The notes beneath the pieces are model-generated. The model was not told where the DNA came from and searched no databases. It saw only the letters and a program-made list of their open reading frames with translations. Below are positions 42,276-51,047 of a stretch of DNA of 64,000 bases, piece by piece. Source of the stretch: an uncultured Bacteroides sp. (lineage in GTDB: Bacteria; Bacteroidota; Bacteroidia; Bacteroidales; UBA932); NCBI GenBank assembly GCA_900543205.1, contig UQQM01000010.1, forward strand, positions 1 to 64,000. Reading direction: 5' to 3'. Each line of letters opens with the position of its first letter. The stretch's first letter is position 1. The translations under genes and the position numbers were made by a program.

Positions 42276-42968
42276 ATGAAGATACTTATAATAGAAGACG
42301 AACCCTCGCTGCAGGAGCTTATGGCCCGCAGCCTCACAAAAGAGCATCATATAGTGGAGACCGCTTCGGACTACTCCGAGGCGGAGTCAAAACTGGCCGA
42401 CTACTCCTACGACTGCGTGCTGCTCGACATCATGCTGCCCGGAGGAAACGGACTCGGGCTGCTGGAGACGCTCAAGAAAGCCGGACGGCGTGAGGCGGTG
42501 ATCATCATCTCCGCACGCGACTCCCTGGACGACAGGATACGCGGACTAGAGGAAGGCGCGGACGACTATCTGCCCAAGCCCTTCCACCTCGCGGAGCTCT
42601 CGGCGCGCATACGCAGCGTGGCGAGACGCACCCTCGGAGGAGGACGCAGCGGCATCACCCTCGGGAACGTGACCGTGGAGCCGGAGAGCTTCCGCACCAG
42701 AGTCGACGGCAGGGAGCTCCCGCTGCTGAAGAAGGAGTTCGACATACTCTCCTACTTCATGCAGCGCCCCGGGCACATAGTCGACAAGGCGGTGCTGGCC
42801 GAAGCCGTATGGGGCGACCATATCGACCAGGCCGACAACTTCAATTTCGTCTACTCGCAGATGAAGAACCTGAGGCGCAAGCTCGAGGAGGCCGGAGCCA
42901 CGATAGAAATCAAGGCGGTCTACGGCTTCGGCTACAAGCTGGTATGCCGCGACTCCGAAGAAAGATGA
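42276..42968 (+). CDS. OmpR/PhoB-family response regulator
   Basis: A 230-residue regulator. The receiver domain has acidic residues in IIEDEPSLQEL, the phosphoacceptor Asp51 in CVLLDIMLPGGNG and the lysine in DDYLPKPFHLAEL. The C-terminal winged helix has LPLLKKEFDILSYFMQRPGH and YGFGYKLV. The start at 42276 follows the family; a longer frame upstream overlaps radC antisense. It is coupled to the kinase gene by an ATGA overlap. The likely target is the PepSY-like operon downstream, where an 11-bp direct repeat overlaps the promoter. Confidence 0.93.
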   Translation: MKILIIEDEPSLQELMARSLTKEHHIVETASDYSEAESKLADYSYDCVLLDIMLPGGNGLGLLETLKKAGRREAVIIISARDSLDDRIRGLEEGADDYLPKPFHLAELSARIRSVARRTLGGGRSGITLGNVTVEPESFRTRVDGRELPLLKKEFDILSYFMQRPGHIVDKAVLAEAVWGDHIDQADNFNFVYSQMKNLRRKLEEAGATIEIKAVYGFGYKLVCRDSEER

Positions 42969-44251
42969 AGCTGATATACAACATAGCCCTCCGGCTCACG
43001 GCGCTGCTGCTCCCCCTGATCGCCGTCTGGGCGGTCATCTTCTATTCCGCGATGGTCAGGGAGATCAACGACGAGGCCGACGACGCGCTCGAGGACTACT
43101 CCGAACTCATAATCATACGCCTGCTCGCCGGAGAGCCGCTGCCGAAGATGAACGAAGGCTCCAACAACAGCTACTCGGTCACCGCCGTCAGCGAAGAATA
43201 CGCCGCCGCGCATCCGGCTTTCCGCTACTACGACGCCGAGGTCTGGGTGCCCGAAAAGGAGGAGACCGAACCCGCCAGGGTGCTCGTCACCGTATTCCGC
43301 GACGGGGACGGAGGTTTCATGGAGCTGCGGGTCGCGATGCCCACATTCGAGAAGGAGGACCTGCTCCGCACTGTGCTGACCTGGGTGGTGCTGCTCTACC
43401 TTCTCCTGATGCTGACCTGCGTCGGCACCACGCTCTGGGTGTTCCGGAAGAGCCTGCGGCCGCTGTATGCGCTGCTGGACTGGCTGGACGGCTACCTCCC
43501 GGGACGCAAGGCCGCGCCGGTGCCCGACGGCGGAGACATCATGGAATTCCGGAAGCTGAACGAGGCGGCGCAGCAGGCCGTGGACCGCTTCGAGAAGCTC
43601 TTCGAACAGCAGAAGCAGTTCATCGGGAACGCCTCGCACGAACTTCAGACCCCGCTCGCGGTACTCCAGGGCAGGATGGAATATCTGCTGGACAACGCCA
43701 GGCTCGACGACATGACGGCCGGCGAGATAGCCAAGATGCAGGGCACCCTCAGCCGCATCATACGGCTAAACAAGACCCTGCTCCTGCTCACCAGGATAGA
43801 GAACGGACAGTTCCTGGAACGCACGGAGCTCGACCTCGCGGCGCTGATACGCGAACAGCAGGAGATGTACGCCGAAATCCATGCAGGCAGGCAGATACGC
43901 TGCCGCATGGAGCTCCCGGAAAGCGCCGCAGTGGTGATGAACGAGGCGCTGGCGTCGCTGATTGTCGGCAATCTGCTGAAAAACGCCTACGTCCACAGCC
44001 CCGACGGGGCCGAAATACGCATATCTCTGGACGGCGGAGTGCTGGAAATATCCAACAGCGGCGAGGAGGCGCTCGACGCAGAGCATATCTTCGACCGTTT
44101 CTTCCAGGGCTCGAAGAAGGAGGGCTCCACCGGGCTGGGGCTCGCCCTGGTGCGCGCATCGGCGGAATTCTGCAGGCTCGGACTCAGCTACCGGCACTCC
44201 GGAGTCATGCATATCTTCCGGGTCGACTTCGGGCCGGTGATGCAGGCCTGA
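42965..44251 (+). CDS. Sensor histidine kinase
   Basis: A 428-residue HisKA/HATPase kinase. Two membrane helices (about 9-29 and 135-160) enclose a small periplasmic domain of about 105 residues rich in Glu and Ala. The phosphoacceptor is His225 in FIGNASHELQTPLAVLQGR; ATP-binding motifs are NLLKNAYVHSPDGA and GSTGLGLALVRA. The periplasmic domain has no fold I recognise. Translationally coupled with the response regulator and followed by PepSY-like genes, it probably senses an envelope or metal signal that those proteins influence. Confidence 0.92.
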   Translation: MKLIYNIALRLTALLLPLIAVWAVIFYSAMVREINDEADDALEDYSELIIIRLLAGEPLPKMNEGSNNSYSVTAVSEEYAAAHPAFRYYDAEVWVPEKEETEPARVLVTVFRDGDGGFMELRVAMPTFEKEDLLRTVLTWVVLLYLLLMLTCVGTTLWVFRKSLRPLYALLDWLDGYLPGRKAAPVPDGGDIMEFRKLNEAAQQAVDRFEKLFEQQKQFIGNASHELQTPLAVLQGRMEYLLDNARLDDMTAGEIAKMQGTLSRIIRLNKTLLLLTRIENGQFLERTELDLAALIREQQEMYAEIHAGRQIRCRMELPESAAVVMNEALASLIVGNLLKNAYVHSPDGAEIRISLDGGVLEISNSGEEALDAEHIFDRFFQGSKKEGSTGLGLALVRASAEFCRLGLSYRHSGVMHIFRVDFGPVMQA

Positions 44252-44277
44252 CGGTTTTTCCGAAAAATTTCCGCCGT

Positions 44278-44311
44278 TACAGATTCGCTACAGAATCGCA
44301 GCCTACCTTTG
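44278..44311 (+). promoter_or_regulatory. Promoter of the PepSY-like operon with an 11-bp direct-repeat operator
   Basis: Two adjacent 11-bp repeats, TACAGATTCGC (44278-44288) and TACAGAATCGC (44289-44299), differ at one position. A -7 element TACCTTTG follows at 44304-44311, so the repeats cover the -33 region. OmpR-family regulators bind tandem 10-11-bp half sites, and the regulator gene lies just upstream. Confidence 0.7.
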
Positions 44312-44336
44312 CATCGGAAACAATTAGGAACACTAT

Positions 44337-44774
44337 ATGAAAAAGACATTTGCACTCTTCGCGGCAATCATGCTGGTCCTTGCGCCCGCAGCCGCCGACA
44401 ACGACAAGGCCGTGACCGTCGACCAGCTCCCCGCAGCCGCACGCGAACTTATCAGCACCTATTTTCCCGGAGAGACAGTAGCCTACGCCAAGCTCGAGAG
44501 GGACTTCCCCGAATCCAGATACGAAGTCGTGTTCACCAGCTCCCGCAAGCTGGAGTTCAAGAGGAACGGACAGTGGACAAAAATCTCTTGCCGCTATTCG
44601 AACGTCCCCGAGGAACTGGTTCCTGCCGGAATGATGGCCAAGGTAAGGGAATTCTACCCCGGAGCGGCCGTCACCGAAATCGAGCGTGACAGGCGCAGCA
44701 CCGAACTCAAGCTGAACAACAGAATCGAGATGACCTTCGACCGCAACGGCCTGCTTATGGAAATAGACAACTGA
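44337..44774 (+). CDS. PepSY-like periplasmic protein (first of three)
   Basis: A 145-residue protein with a signal peptide (MKKTFALFAAIMLVLAPAAA) and two PepSY-like repeats: VDQLPAAARELISTYFPGET with YEVVFTSSRKLEFKRNGQW, then VPAGMMAKVREFYPGAAVTE with TELKLNNRIEMTFDRNGLL. This is the PF11396 (PepSY-like, formerly beta-lactamase-inhibitor-like) family, found in Bacteroidota beside two-component systems. The function is unknown; a periplasmic ligand-binding or inhibitor role is assumed. It is the first gene after the candidate operator. Confidence 0.88.
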   Translation: MKKTFALFAAIMLVLAPAAADNDKAVTVDQLPAAARELISTYFPGETVAYAKLERDFPESRYEVVFTSSRKLEFKRNGQWTKISCRYSNVPEELVPAGMMAKVREFYPGAAVTEIERDRRSTELKLNNRIEMTFDRNGLLMEIDN

Positions 44775-44806
44775 CACAACAGATAGAACACAAAAACGAC
44801 ATTATC

Positions 44807-45250
44807 ATGAAAAAGTTTATCATCGCAGCCTCCGCGCTGCTTCTCGGAATCTTCACGGCGAAAGCCGACTACGAACGTCCCATCAGGCTGGAAGAACTGC
44901 CCGCACCCGCGCAGGAGTTCCTCGGCACCCATTTCTCCGACCTCACCGTGGCATACGTGAGCGAAGAGCGCGAAACCTTCTACCTCGACTACGAAGTGCT
45001 CTACACCGACCGCACCGAGGTCAATTTCAACCAGTCCGGAGAATGGACCTCCGTGGAGCGCAAATACTCGGCCGTGCCCGATGCACTTGTCCCCAACGAG
45101 ATAAAGGACAACATCGGCACGCTCAGCTTCGGCCAGGGCCAGTTCGTCCGCAAAATCGAGAGGAAAGGCTACATGTGGGAGGTGGAGCTGTCCAACGGCA
45201 TCGAGCTGACCTACGACAACCAGTTCAAGCTCATGGACATAGACGATTGA
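44807..45250 (+). CDS. PepSY-like periplasmic protein (second of three)
   Basis: A 147-residue paralogue of the preceding protein with a signal peptide (MKKFIIAASALLLGIFTAKA) and the same repeat layout: LEELPAPAQEFLGTHFSDLT, YEVLYTDRTEVNFNQSGEW, VPNEIKDNIGTLSFGQGQFV and VELSNGIELTYDNQFKLMDI. It follows after 32 bases. It diverges from the first copy over most of its length, so the duplication is old. Confidence 0.88.
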   Translation: MKKFIIAASALLLGIFTAKADYERPIRLEELPAPAQEFLGTHFSDLTVAYVSEERETFYLDYEVLYTDRTEVNFNQSGEWTSVERKYSAVPDALVPNEIKDNIGTLSFGQGQFVRKIERKGYMWEVELSNGIELTYDNQFKLMDIDD

Positions 45251-45251
45251 G

Positions 45252-45707
45252 ATGAGAAGAATTGCATTGCCCGTAATGGCAGGCGTGGCGGTCGCGATTG
45301 CGGCCGTCACGATTGCCGTGAACATAGAGTCCGAGAAGCCTGTCGCCCTCGGGACGCTTCCGGAGGGGGTGAAGGACTTCCTCAAGGAGCACTACGCAGG
45401 CGAACAGCCGGCGCTGGCCATCAGAAAGTTCGAGGGACTGAAGACGGAATACGAACTCACCTTCATCGACGGCACAAAGCTGGAGTTCGACGCCAAGGGA
45501 CAGTGGAAGGAAGTCAAGAGCCATGTCAGGACCGTGCCCGAAGCCTTCGTTCCCCCGATGATACGGGAATATCTCGACAGGAACTTCCCGGGGGTGGCCG
45601 TGATGGAGATTTCAAGGGACAGGAAGGAGTTCGAGACCGGACTGTCGAACAGGATTGAACTGACCTTCGACTCCCGGACCTTCATGCTCACCGATTTCGA
45701 CGACTGA
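45252..45707 (+). CDS. PepSY-like protein with N-terminal membrane anchor (third of three)
   Basis: A 151-residue third paralogue: LGTLPEGVKDFLKEHYAGEQ, YELTFIDGTKLEFDAKGQWK, VPPMIREYLDRNFPGVAVME and TGLSNRIELTFDSRTFMLTD. The N-terminus (IALPVMAGVAVAIAAVTIAV) is hydrophobic without a good cleavage site, so it may stay anchored in the inner membrane facing the periplasm. It begins one base after the previous stop. A 72-base gap then separates it from the convergent AsmA gene. Confidence 0.85.
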   Translation: MRRIALPVMAGVAVAIAAVTIAVNIESEKPVALGTLPEGVKDFLKEHYAGEQPALAIRKFEGLKTEYELTFIDGTKLEFDAKGQWKEVKSHVRTVPEAFVPPMIREYLDRNFPGVAVMEISRDRKEFETGLSNRIELTFDSRTFMLTDFDD

Positions 45708-45779
45708 TGGATTACGTTGCGGCCTCGGCCGTATCGGAAGCGCAGGACATCGAACTGCAATGGACAGGCCGCGGGCCGG

Positions 45780-48700
45780 CTATTCCGCCTCCCCGGCCGG
45801 CACGGAACCTGTTTCCGAAGGTTCAGCACCATCGTTGTCCCTGCTCTCGGCGGAACCCGCCGCCGGCTCCGCGCCGGCCTCCAGCACCGCCTTCTCCTCG
45901 GGCGAGAGGGAGTCGAGCTTCTGGTCTACGGCCGACTTGTATCCAAGCTCCCTGCGGCGCTCCTCGATGAAGCGGTTGCGCCGGTTTTCACGTATAGCAT
46001 TGTCCACGCCGCGCCGGAAGATGTCCTGTATGGACTCCCTCAGGTTGATGCGGGTATCGTCTATGACTTCGGAGAACACAGGTACAGCGGCGCTCTTGTA
46101 CTTGGGCTTGCCTATGCGGAACTTGAAGTCGTCGAAGGTTCCCGAAAGGTCTATGCCCACCCGGAACGGCAGAGGGGAATCAATCACCGACACATGATAC
46201 TTGAAGCTGGCGTCGAGGTTCTGCACGCCGCTCATGGCCAGAGTGTATCTGTCGACCTTGAGCACGAAGGGGAACACCTCTATCTTGTTGTCGGAAATCA
46301 GGCCCTCCACGGACATGCGGTCGATATGGCCGCCAGTCCTGTCCTTGAACATGAGCTTGCGCGCAATCTGCTCGAACGCCGTGCTCTCCGAAAGGGTCAG
46401 GTCATCTCCGCTGATGCGTATCACGCCGTTGATCGAAGGGGTCATTATGTTCATGGCCGTATCCAGGTCGGCCGTGGCCGATACCACGCAGTTGAGCCTG
46501 CCCCGAAACGATTTCAGCATCGACATCACGGAATCGACCGCGGGCATCATCTCTATCACCTTCTCTGCGGTTATGTCCTTGAGCTCCAGGTCGAAGCCCG
46601 TCTTGAGGTCCTGTTTGGTGCGGGTCGAGTAGAAGCCCTCGAAGCCTATGTCCCCGATGTCCGAGCTCAGGGAGGTGTTGGTAAGCTGCACGCAGCGCTC
46701 CCTGACCGCTATGTCGGCCGTCATCGAGTCTATCTTCAGTTTCGCATAGCTTACATCGGAGGCCTTCAGCCGGAGGTCCGCCACAAGGTTCCCCGGCACC
46801 ACGATGAGCGTGGACACATCGGGTTCGGCGGAGTCGGCGAGAGTGTCCACCACGACCATCTCCTGATATTCTTCATCCTCGATTTCGAGAGAAGCGTCCG
46901 AAAGTCCTTCGGGTTCGAAGCGGGAACCGAGCTCCCATGCGGCCAGCAATTCGTTCAGATTCAGCCTCTCGGCATCCAGGTCCATGTCAAGCCTAAGCAT
47001 GCCCCGGCCCGCCAATGCCGAGCGCAGCCCGCGGAGATCGCCGGACAGGGACAGCTGCGACCTGCCGCTGGCGAGACCGAAGCTGTCGAAACGCAGCTCG
47101 TTGTTGTTGAAGGAGGCCCTCACGTCCGAAAGCCGGTTGCGCAGAGGAAAATAGGGGCTGACCACCCCGGCGCTCCCAATGGACATGGAGCCGTCAAAGT
47201 CCCAGTCGCGCATGTAGCCCCGGAAGGTCTCCCCGAGGTCGATGCGGATGTCGCGCTCGCGGAAATCCTCCTCGCTGAGCCATTCGGGCACAGGCCGGGA
47301 GCCCCGGGTCCTCCTGAAACGGCCGAACAATGAATCCATGGGGACGCCGGGGTTCCTGCGGGCGAGCGAATCCACGAACGCCCTGGCACGTCTGCGCCTT
47401 TCGATGGAATTCATCACGGCGGTTGCGTCCAGGTCGAGGTTTCTCACGAATATGCGGTTTACGGGGCCGCGCATGATCACCCTGCCGCTGGAGCTGTCGA
47501 GCGTGAGCACGGGCACGTCAGGAGAACCGCTCTTGGGGGATATCTTGAAGATGTTGGCGGAATTGGAAAGCGCGACGAAGCTGGTGTCGGAGCCGACTAG
47601 GGAGGCAAAGCCTATGTCGAGCCTGCCGCCGAAGGGGTAGAACGAAGAGGAATCGCTCTTGTCGAGCACCGCCGCCGAATTCTGCGCCTTCAGCGATATG
47701 TCCCGGCCTATCAGGCGCATGTCGTCCTTCAGCGAGAAGAAGGTGCTGTCGAGCGACGCCGTCAGCGCAAGCATCCTCTCCCCCTGCGCCACGCTCGAAT
47801 CGCGCGTGTTGCCCACCGCCCCGAGCCAGAGGTTGAGGCTGTCGGTCCAGAACCTCAGGCTGTCCTTTTCGGACACGACCTTCAGCCGCGTGCTCTTCAC
47901 CTTCGCGGAGATGTCGGCCTGGGCGAGCTGATAGGGGTCGAGCTGCGAGAGCGAGGCGCTTCCGTTGACGGAGGCACTCAGGCCGCCCGCCAGCTCAATG
48001 CCGCTCCGGCGCTTAAGGTAGCGGGAGAGAGTGTCGAGGCTGACTTCGAGGCCTGCGTCGGCATACAGTGCGGGGTCACCGCCGAGAATGTCGGCCACCG
48101 AACCGGACACATCCAGGTGCAGGGCCTTTCCCTTGACATGGAACTCGTTGAGCTTCACGTCAATGACCCCGCTGCGGCTGCCGTGCAGCTCGGTATCGAG
48201 GGCGAGCTCGTGTTTGAGGCCGAACAGCCTGTTGCCGAGGGTGGAACGCGGTATGACAAGCCGGGCGTCGAAGTCGGGAATTTCGCCTCCGGAGGGGTTC
48301 AGATAGCCGTCAAACGTTGCGGTGAGGGTGATTTCGGCGTCGGTCTCGATATTCTCCAGTGGCTTCGGCAGGTTGCGGCGGAAATGGCCGAGCACGTCGC
48401 CCACCCGGCAGGCGTCAATCGAGGCGCTGCCGTTCAGGTACAGTCTGTCCCCCAGACCGACCGTGGCCGAGGCTTCGAGGGGGATGCCGGCGATACGCGC
48501 CCGGCAGTCGAGTATGTCTATGGCGGTGGCGGCGGAATCCTTCCGGACACCGACTTCGGCCCTGAAGTCCACGGGCAGCGCGATGCGGCCATAATTCACG
48601 GTGCCCATCCAGGCGGTCGCCCTCGCATCAAGGTCCACATGCCCGTGGTGCATCTGCGCCCCGAGCCTATCGAGCTTCAGTGCAAGCGTGTCGGAAGGCA

Positions 48701-49871
48701 GGCGGCCGGCGAACAGCAGGCTGTCGACCCTGACTCCCACCCTGTTGCGGCGCGCCCTGCGCAGCTTGCGCAGACTGTCCCGGCGGTTGCCGTTGAGCAT
48801 TCTCCGCTCTGCGGCCTCTGCCTTCCTGGCTTCCCTCCTTGAGTCTGGAGTTGCGCTGCCGCCATGGCCGTTCCTCCTGGAGCCGGGAGTTGCGCTGCCG
48901 CCATGACTGTTCAACAAGCCCGGCGCTTCGGAAGTTTCCAGCCCTGCGGATTCAGGACGGCTGCCGTTTCCGGCTGCCGCATCACCGTCATGGTCGTTCT
49001 CCTTGGAACCTGGTGTTGCGCTGTCGGCATAGCCGTTCCCTTTGGAGACGGGAGAGCCTGCCGGGATGCTGCCGGCAGACCTGATGTTTCCGCTGTCGGC
49101 AGTTCTGATGCGGCCCGTATCGGCAGCTATGATGCGCCCTGTGTCCACCGGCCTGACGCTTCCGCTGTCGGCGATTAACCTCCGCCGCCCCGTATCGATG
49201 ACCTGCATGCGGCGGACGGCGTTCGTCCAGTCCTCGGCCGCGAGCCGCCCGTTGAAGCGCATGCGTTCGAAATCCAGCATCGCGAAAAGGGTGTCGGCGG
49301 GAGAAGAGTAGACAATATGCGGACGGCCGCGCAACACTATGCGCCCGAGGGCGAACTCCAGCGGCTCCGATGCGGTGCTGTCATCCTTTTCTTTCGCGGC
49401 AGGCAGACGGAAGATGTTCCAGTTCGCACTGCCGTCGGCATAGTTCTTGGCGAAAATGCGCGGCTTGTCGAGCACCAGCGACGGCAGCTTTACCGTCCCT
49501 GCCATCAACGCGCTCAGGTCCACCGAGACATGGAGCCCACGTATCGAGGCCAGCGTGTCGGCTCCCGGGCCGCGCCCCTGCCGCATCATGTAATAGCTGC
49601 TGTCCTCCTGGCTTTCGAAACGGCCGGAGGGATAGGTCAGTGAGAAATCACGGAAACCGACGTTCAGATAAGGAAAGCTGCGGAACACTGAAAGGCGGAC
49701 TTCGCCGAAATCCACATCGGCGTCGACATACTCGGCGGCCAGCCTGTCAGCCAGCCGGGTGAGCACCCTCGGGCTCAGGATCACCTGGACCGCCACAAGC
49801 AGCAGGGCCCACACTCCGACCAGACAGAGCAGCACTTTCCAGACGGTCTTCATCTTCTTCTTTCCTGCCAT
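45780..49871 (-). CDS. AsmA-family (TamB-like) envelope protein with repetitive insertion
   Basis: A 1363-residue protein with an N-terminal inner-membrane helix (WKVLLCLVGVWALLLVAVQV) and the AsmA start SPRVLTRLADRLAAEYVDAD. A long periplasmic beta-rich body follows, ending in a C-terminal AsmA-type region (GVIRISGDDLTLSESTAFEQ, FVLKVDRYTLAMSGVQNLDA, IDSPLPFRVGIDLSGTFDDF). AsmA proteins form lipid-transfer bridges between inner and outer membrane. A low-complexity, repeat-built insertion at about residues 220-365 interrupts the first third. The C-terminal tail is acidic and Ala/Glu-rich. The 538-residue antisense frame is a shadow. Confidence 0.88.
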   Translation of the reverse strand: MAGKKKMKTVWKVLLCLVGVWALLLVAVQVILSPRVLTRLADRLAAEYVDADVDFGEVRLSVFRSFPYLNVGFRDFSLTYPSGRFESQEDSSYYMMRQGRGPGADTLASIRGLHVSVDLSALMAGTVKLPSLVLDKPRIFAKNYADGSANWNIFRLPAAKEKDDSTASEPLEFALGRIVLRGRPHIVYSSPADTLFAMLDFERMRFNGRLAAEDWTNAVRRMQVIDTGRRRLIADSGSVRPVDTGRIIAADTGRIRTADSGNIRSAGSIPAGSPVSKGNGYADSATPGSKENDHDGDAAAGNGSRPESAGLETSEAPGLLNSHGGSATPGSRRNGHGGSATPDSRREARKAEAAERRMLNGNRRDSLRKLRRARRNRVGVRVDSLLFAGRLPSDTLALKLDRLGAQMHHGHVDLDARATAWMGTVNYGRIALPVDFRAEVGVRKDSAATAIDILDCRARIAGIPLEASATVGLGDRLYLNGSASIDACRVGDVLGHFRRNLPKPLENIETDAEITLTATFDGYLNPSGGEIPDFDARLVIPRSTLGNRLFGLKHELALDTELHGSRSGVIDVKLNEFHVKGKALHLDVSGSVADILGGDPALYADAGLEVSLDTLSRYLKRRSGIELAGGLSASVNGSASLSQLDPYQLAQADISAKVKSTRLKVVSEKDSLRFWTDSLNLWLGAVGNTRDSSVAQGERMLALTASLDSTFFSLKDDMRLIGRDISLKAQNSAAVLDKSDSSSFYPFGGRLDIGFASLVGSDTSFVALSNSANIFKISPKSGSPDVPVLTLDSSSGRVIMRGPVNRIFVRNLDLDATAVMNSIERRRRARAFVDSLARRNPGVPMDSLFGRFRRTRGSRPVPEWLSEEDFRERDIRIDLGETFRGYMRDWDFDGSMSIGSAGVVSPYFPLRNRLSDVRASFNNNELRFDSFGLASGRSQLSLSGDLRGLRSALAGRGMLRLDMDLDAERLNLNELLAAWELGSRFEPEGLSDASLEIEDEEYQEMVVVDTLADSAEPDVSTLIVVPGNLVADLRLKASDVSYAKLKIDSMTADIAVRERCVQLTNTSLSSDIGDIGFEGFYSTRTKQDLKTGFDLELKDITAEKVIEMMPAVDSVMSMLKSFRGRLNCVVSATADLDTAMNIMTPSINGVIRISGDDLTLSESTAFEQIARKLMFKDRTGGHIDRMSVEGLISDNKIEVFPFVLKVDRYTLAMSGVQNLDASFKYHVSVIDSPLPFRVGIDLSGTFDDFKFRIGKPKYKSAAVPVFSEVIDDTRINLRESIQDIFRRGVDNAIRENRRNRFIEERRRELGYKSAVDQKLDSLSPEEKAVLEAGAEPAAGSAESRDNDGAEPSETGSVPAGEAE
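48830..49200 (-). repeat. In-frame low-complexity repeats within the AsmA-family gene
   Basis: Two repeat types are visible. Near 49081-49200 a roughly 27-base unit encodes about five DTGR/DSG-x5-6 repeats (for example VDTGRIIAADTGRIRTADSG). Near 48848-48905 a 39-base unit encodes two copies of a 13-residue GSATPxSRRNGHG-like repeat, with a diverged third around 49010. All preserve frame. Confidence 0.75.
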
Positions 49872-50102
49872 GATTCACTGAACACTCAAAACGCATCTAA
49901 ATATAGGGATTTTCCCTGTTAGGCAATCCACCTCCGTTCAGATGGATTTGCAATTCTGCCGCCCGCATCTTCTTGCACCACTCCTGCGCGTATGTCGACG
50001 TCCTCTGGCTTACTCCGTGCAGCCTTCCGTTCTCCGCATGCGTCAGGCCTGTCCTGTGACCCCTGTCCAACTCACCAGCAGCCGCGCACTCTAACTGTTC
50101 TC

Positions 50103-50135
50103 CTTTTTCATCTCTTTTTCATCTCTTTTTCATCT
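50103..50135. repeat. Three tandem 11-bp copies of CTTTTTCATCT
   Basis: The copies start at 50103, 50114 and 50125, are identical, and lie in a longer pyrimidine-rich tract (about 50095-50160). It is noncoding. Confidence 0.8.
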
Positions 50136-50412
50136 CTCTTTCTCTCTTTGTCCAACTTTTTTGGTACAGCTCATCGCCGTCATTGCCTGTCGTCTTGGAA
50201 GGTGTTTTTCCTGACAAGCTGCTTCTAGGGTATAATTGACATTTTCGGTTGGTGAGAAGCGGCCGCCGACAAACAGCTGCGACCATCCAGCCGCTGACGG
50301 AGCCCGGCCTCCGCCAGTAGGAACCACCGCGCAGCCCTATACTGCCGGCAGGCCGGCTTTCTTTGTAGCCGCAGTACGGAAATTCGCTACGGCGTGATTT
50401 GCACCCGGACTT

Positions 50413-50569
50413 GCTTCGTGAAATTCATCGGCTACGGCCAAGGGCTCCCAAATGGCCTACAGGAGGGGCAAGTGCGTCTAATGGACAGAATTCCCTTCCA
50501 TTAAGCTCACCCGGCTGCAATTGACGCGCCCCGACCGGGCATGGCCGTAGCCGATGAATTTCACGAAGC
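50413..50569. repeat. Perfect 28-bp inverted repeat around a 101-bp spacer
   Basis: The left arm 50413-50440 (GCTTCGTGAAATTCATCGGC then TACGGCCA) is the exact reverse complement of the right arm 50542-50569. The spacer has no gene. It could be a MITE or solo insertion-sequence end pair, or an invertible segment; no site-specific recombinase gene is in the window. Confidence 0.75.
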
Positions 50570-50668
50570 GGGGCCTAGTCGACAAAATTCGGTCATCTGG
50601 ACATTTGGTAGGATGAAATGAGCCTAAAAAATTTCTAATGGACAAAAAGTAGGATGGAAAGGCAAAAG

Positions 50669-50719
50669 TCAAGCACGGAGCGAGCCTCTCCAACGGGCTC
50701 GGCGCAGTGCTTGATTTTT
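50669..50719. terminator. Strong bidirectional hairpin terminator
   Basis: TCAAGCAC (50669-50676) pairs with GTGCTTGA (50707-50714), extended by GAGCC/GGGCTC. It is followed on the plus strand by TTTTT and on the minus strand by GACTTTTGCC. It lies just beyond the minus-strand transposase remnant. Confidence 0.7.
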
Positions 50720-50758
50720 AGCCGCCGGAGGTCGTATATTCCGGCGGCGGTGCCGGTG

Positions 50759-51010
50759 TCAATAATGTCTTCTGATGTATTCGTCCAGCAACTTTTCCCG
50801 GTGTTCCCGACTTATTCCGCTATGGACTCTGACCTTCGTCTTGAGGTCGGAGAAGAGCCCCTCAAGGGCGTTGTTGGTGTTGGGGAGGCCAGTCTCAGGA
50901 TAGTCGTAGAAAGTCCACAGGAGAGGCATGTTGCACTTGACCTCAGATAGGCGCTCCGCTGTCCTTGCGACCGTCGCTTCCGGACGGATGGAAAACAAGA
51001 ATTGCGGCAA
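50759..51010 (-). pseudogene. C-terminal remnant of a DDE-type insertion-sequence transposase
   Basis: The 83-residue frame opens only with TTG and reads like the last quarter of a transposase: TFYDYPETGLPNTNNALEGL, FSDLKTKVRVHSGISREHRE and LLDEYIRRH. The TNNALEG element followed by a basic helix and HSGIS resembles the C-terminus of MULE/IS256-clade (IS1249-like) enzymes, but I cannot fix the family. The N-terminal and middle parts, including the first two catalytic acids, are missing. It abuts the tRNA-His gene. Confidence 0.65.
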
Positions 51011-51040
51011 CTGACAGATTCATTGCCAATCGCCGCAATT
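51000..51040. other. Hairpin next to the tRNA-His 3' end
   Basis: AATTGCGGC (51000-51008) pairs with GCCGCAATT (51032-51040) across a 23-base loop, just downstream of tRNA-His in its direction of transcription. It may help terminate the tRNA transcript or be an insertion-sequence end; there is no good T-run. Confidence 0.35.
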
Positions 51041-51047
51041 TCGGTGG

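Larger units (their letters stand above)
49872..50758. other. Gene-less stretch with insertion-sequence debris
   Basis: No credible gene was found. It contains, in order, the AsmA upstream region (minus-strand TATATTTA near 49900), a pyrimidine-rich tract with an 11-bp tandem repeat, a 28-bp perfect inverted repeat and a strong hairpin terminator. A decameric CTAATGGACA occurs twice, near 50478 and 50635. The short open frames show no family resemblance. Confidence 0.6.

Noticed and set aside
45717..47333. 538-residue plus-strand open frame over the AsmA gene
   Set aside because: Shadow caused by codon bias; the AsmA-type C-terminal region is on the minus strand.
50413..50569. Definite invertible promoter (phase switch)
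   Set aside because: No recombinase gene is in the window and no clear TAnnTTTG element lies in the spacer, so it is listed only as an inverted repeat.
50478..50693. 71-residue minus-strand open frame overlapping the inverted repeat
   Set aside because: It runs through a terminator hairpin and one repeat arm; nothing in it resembles a known family.
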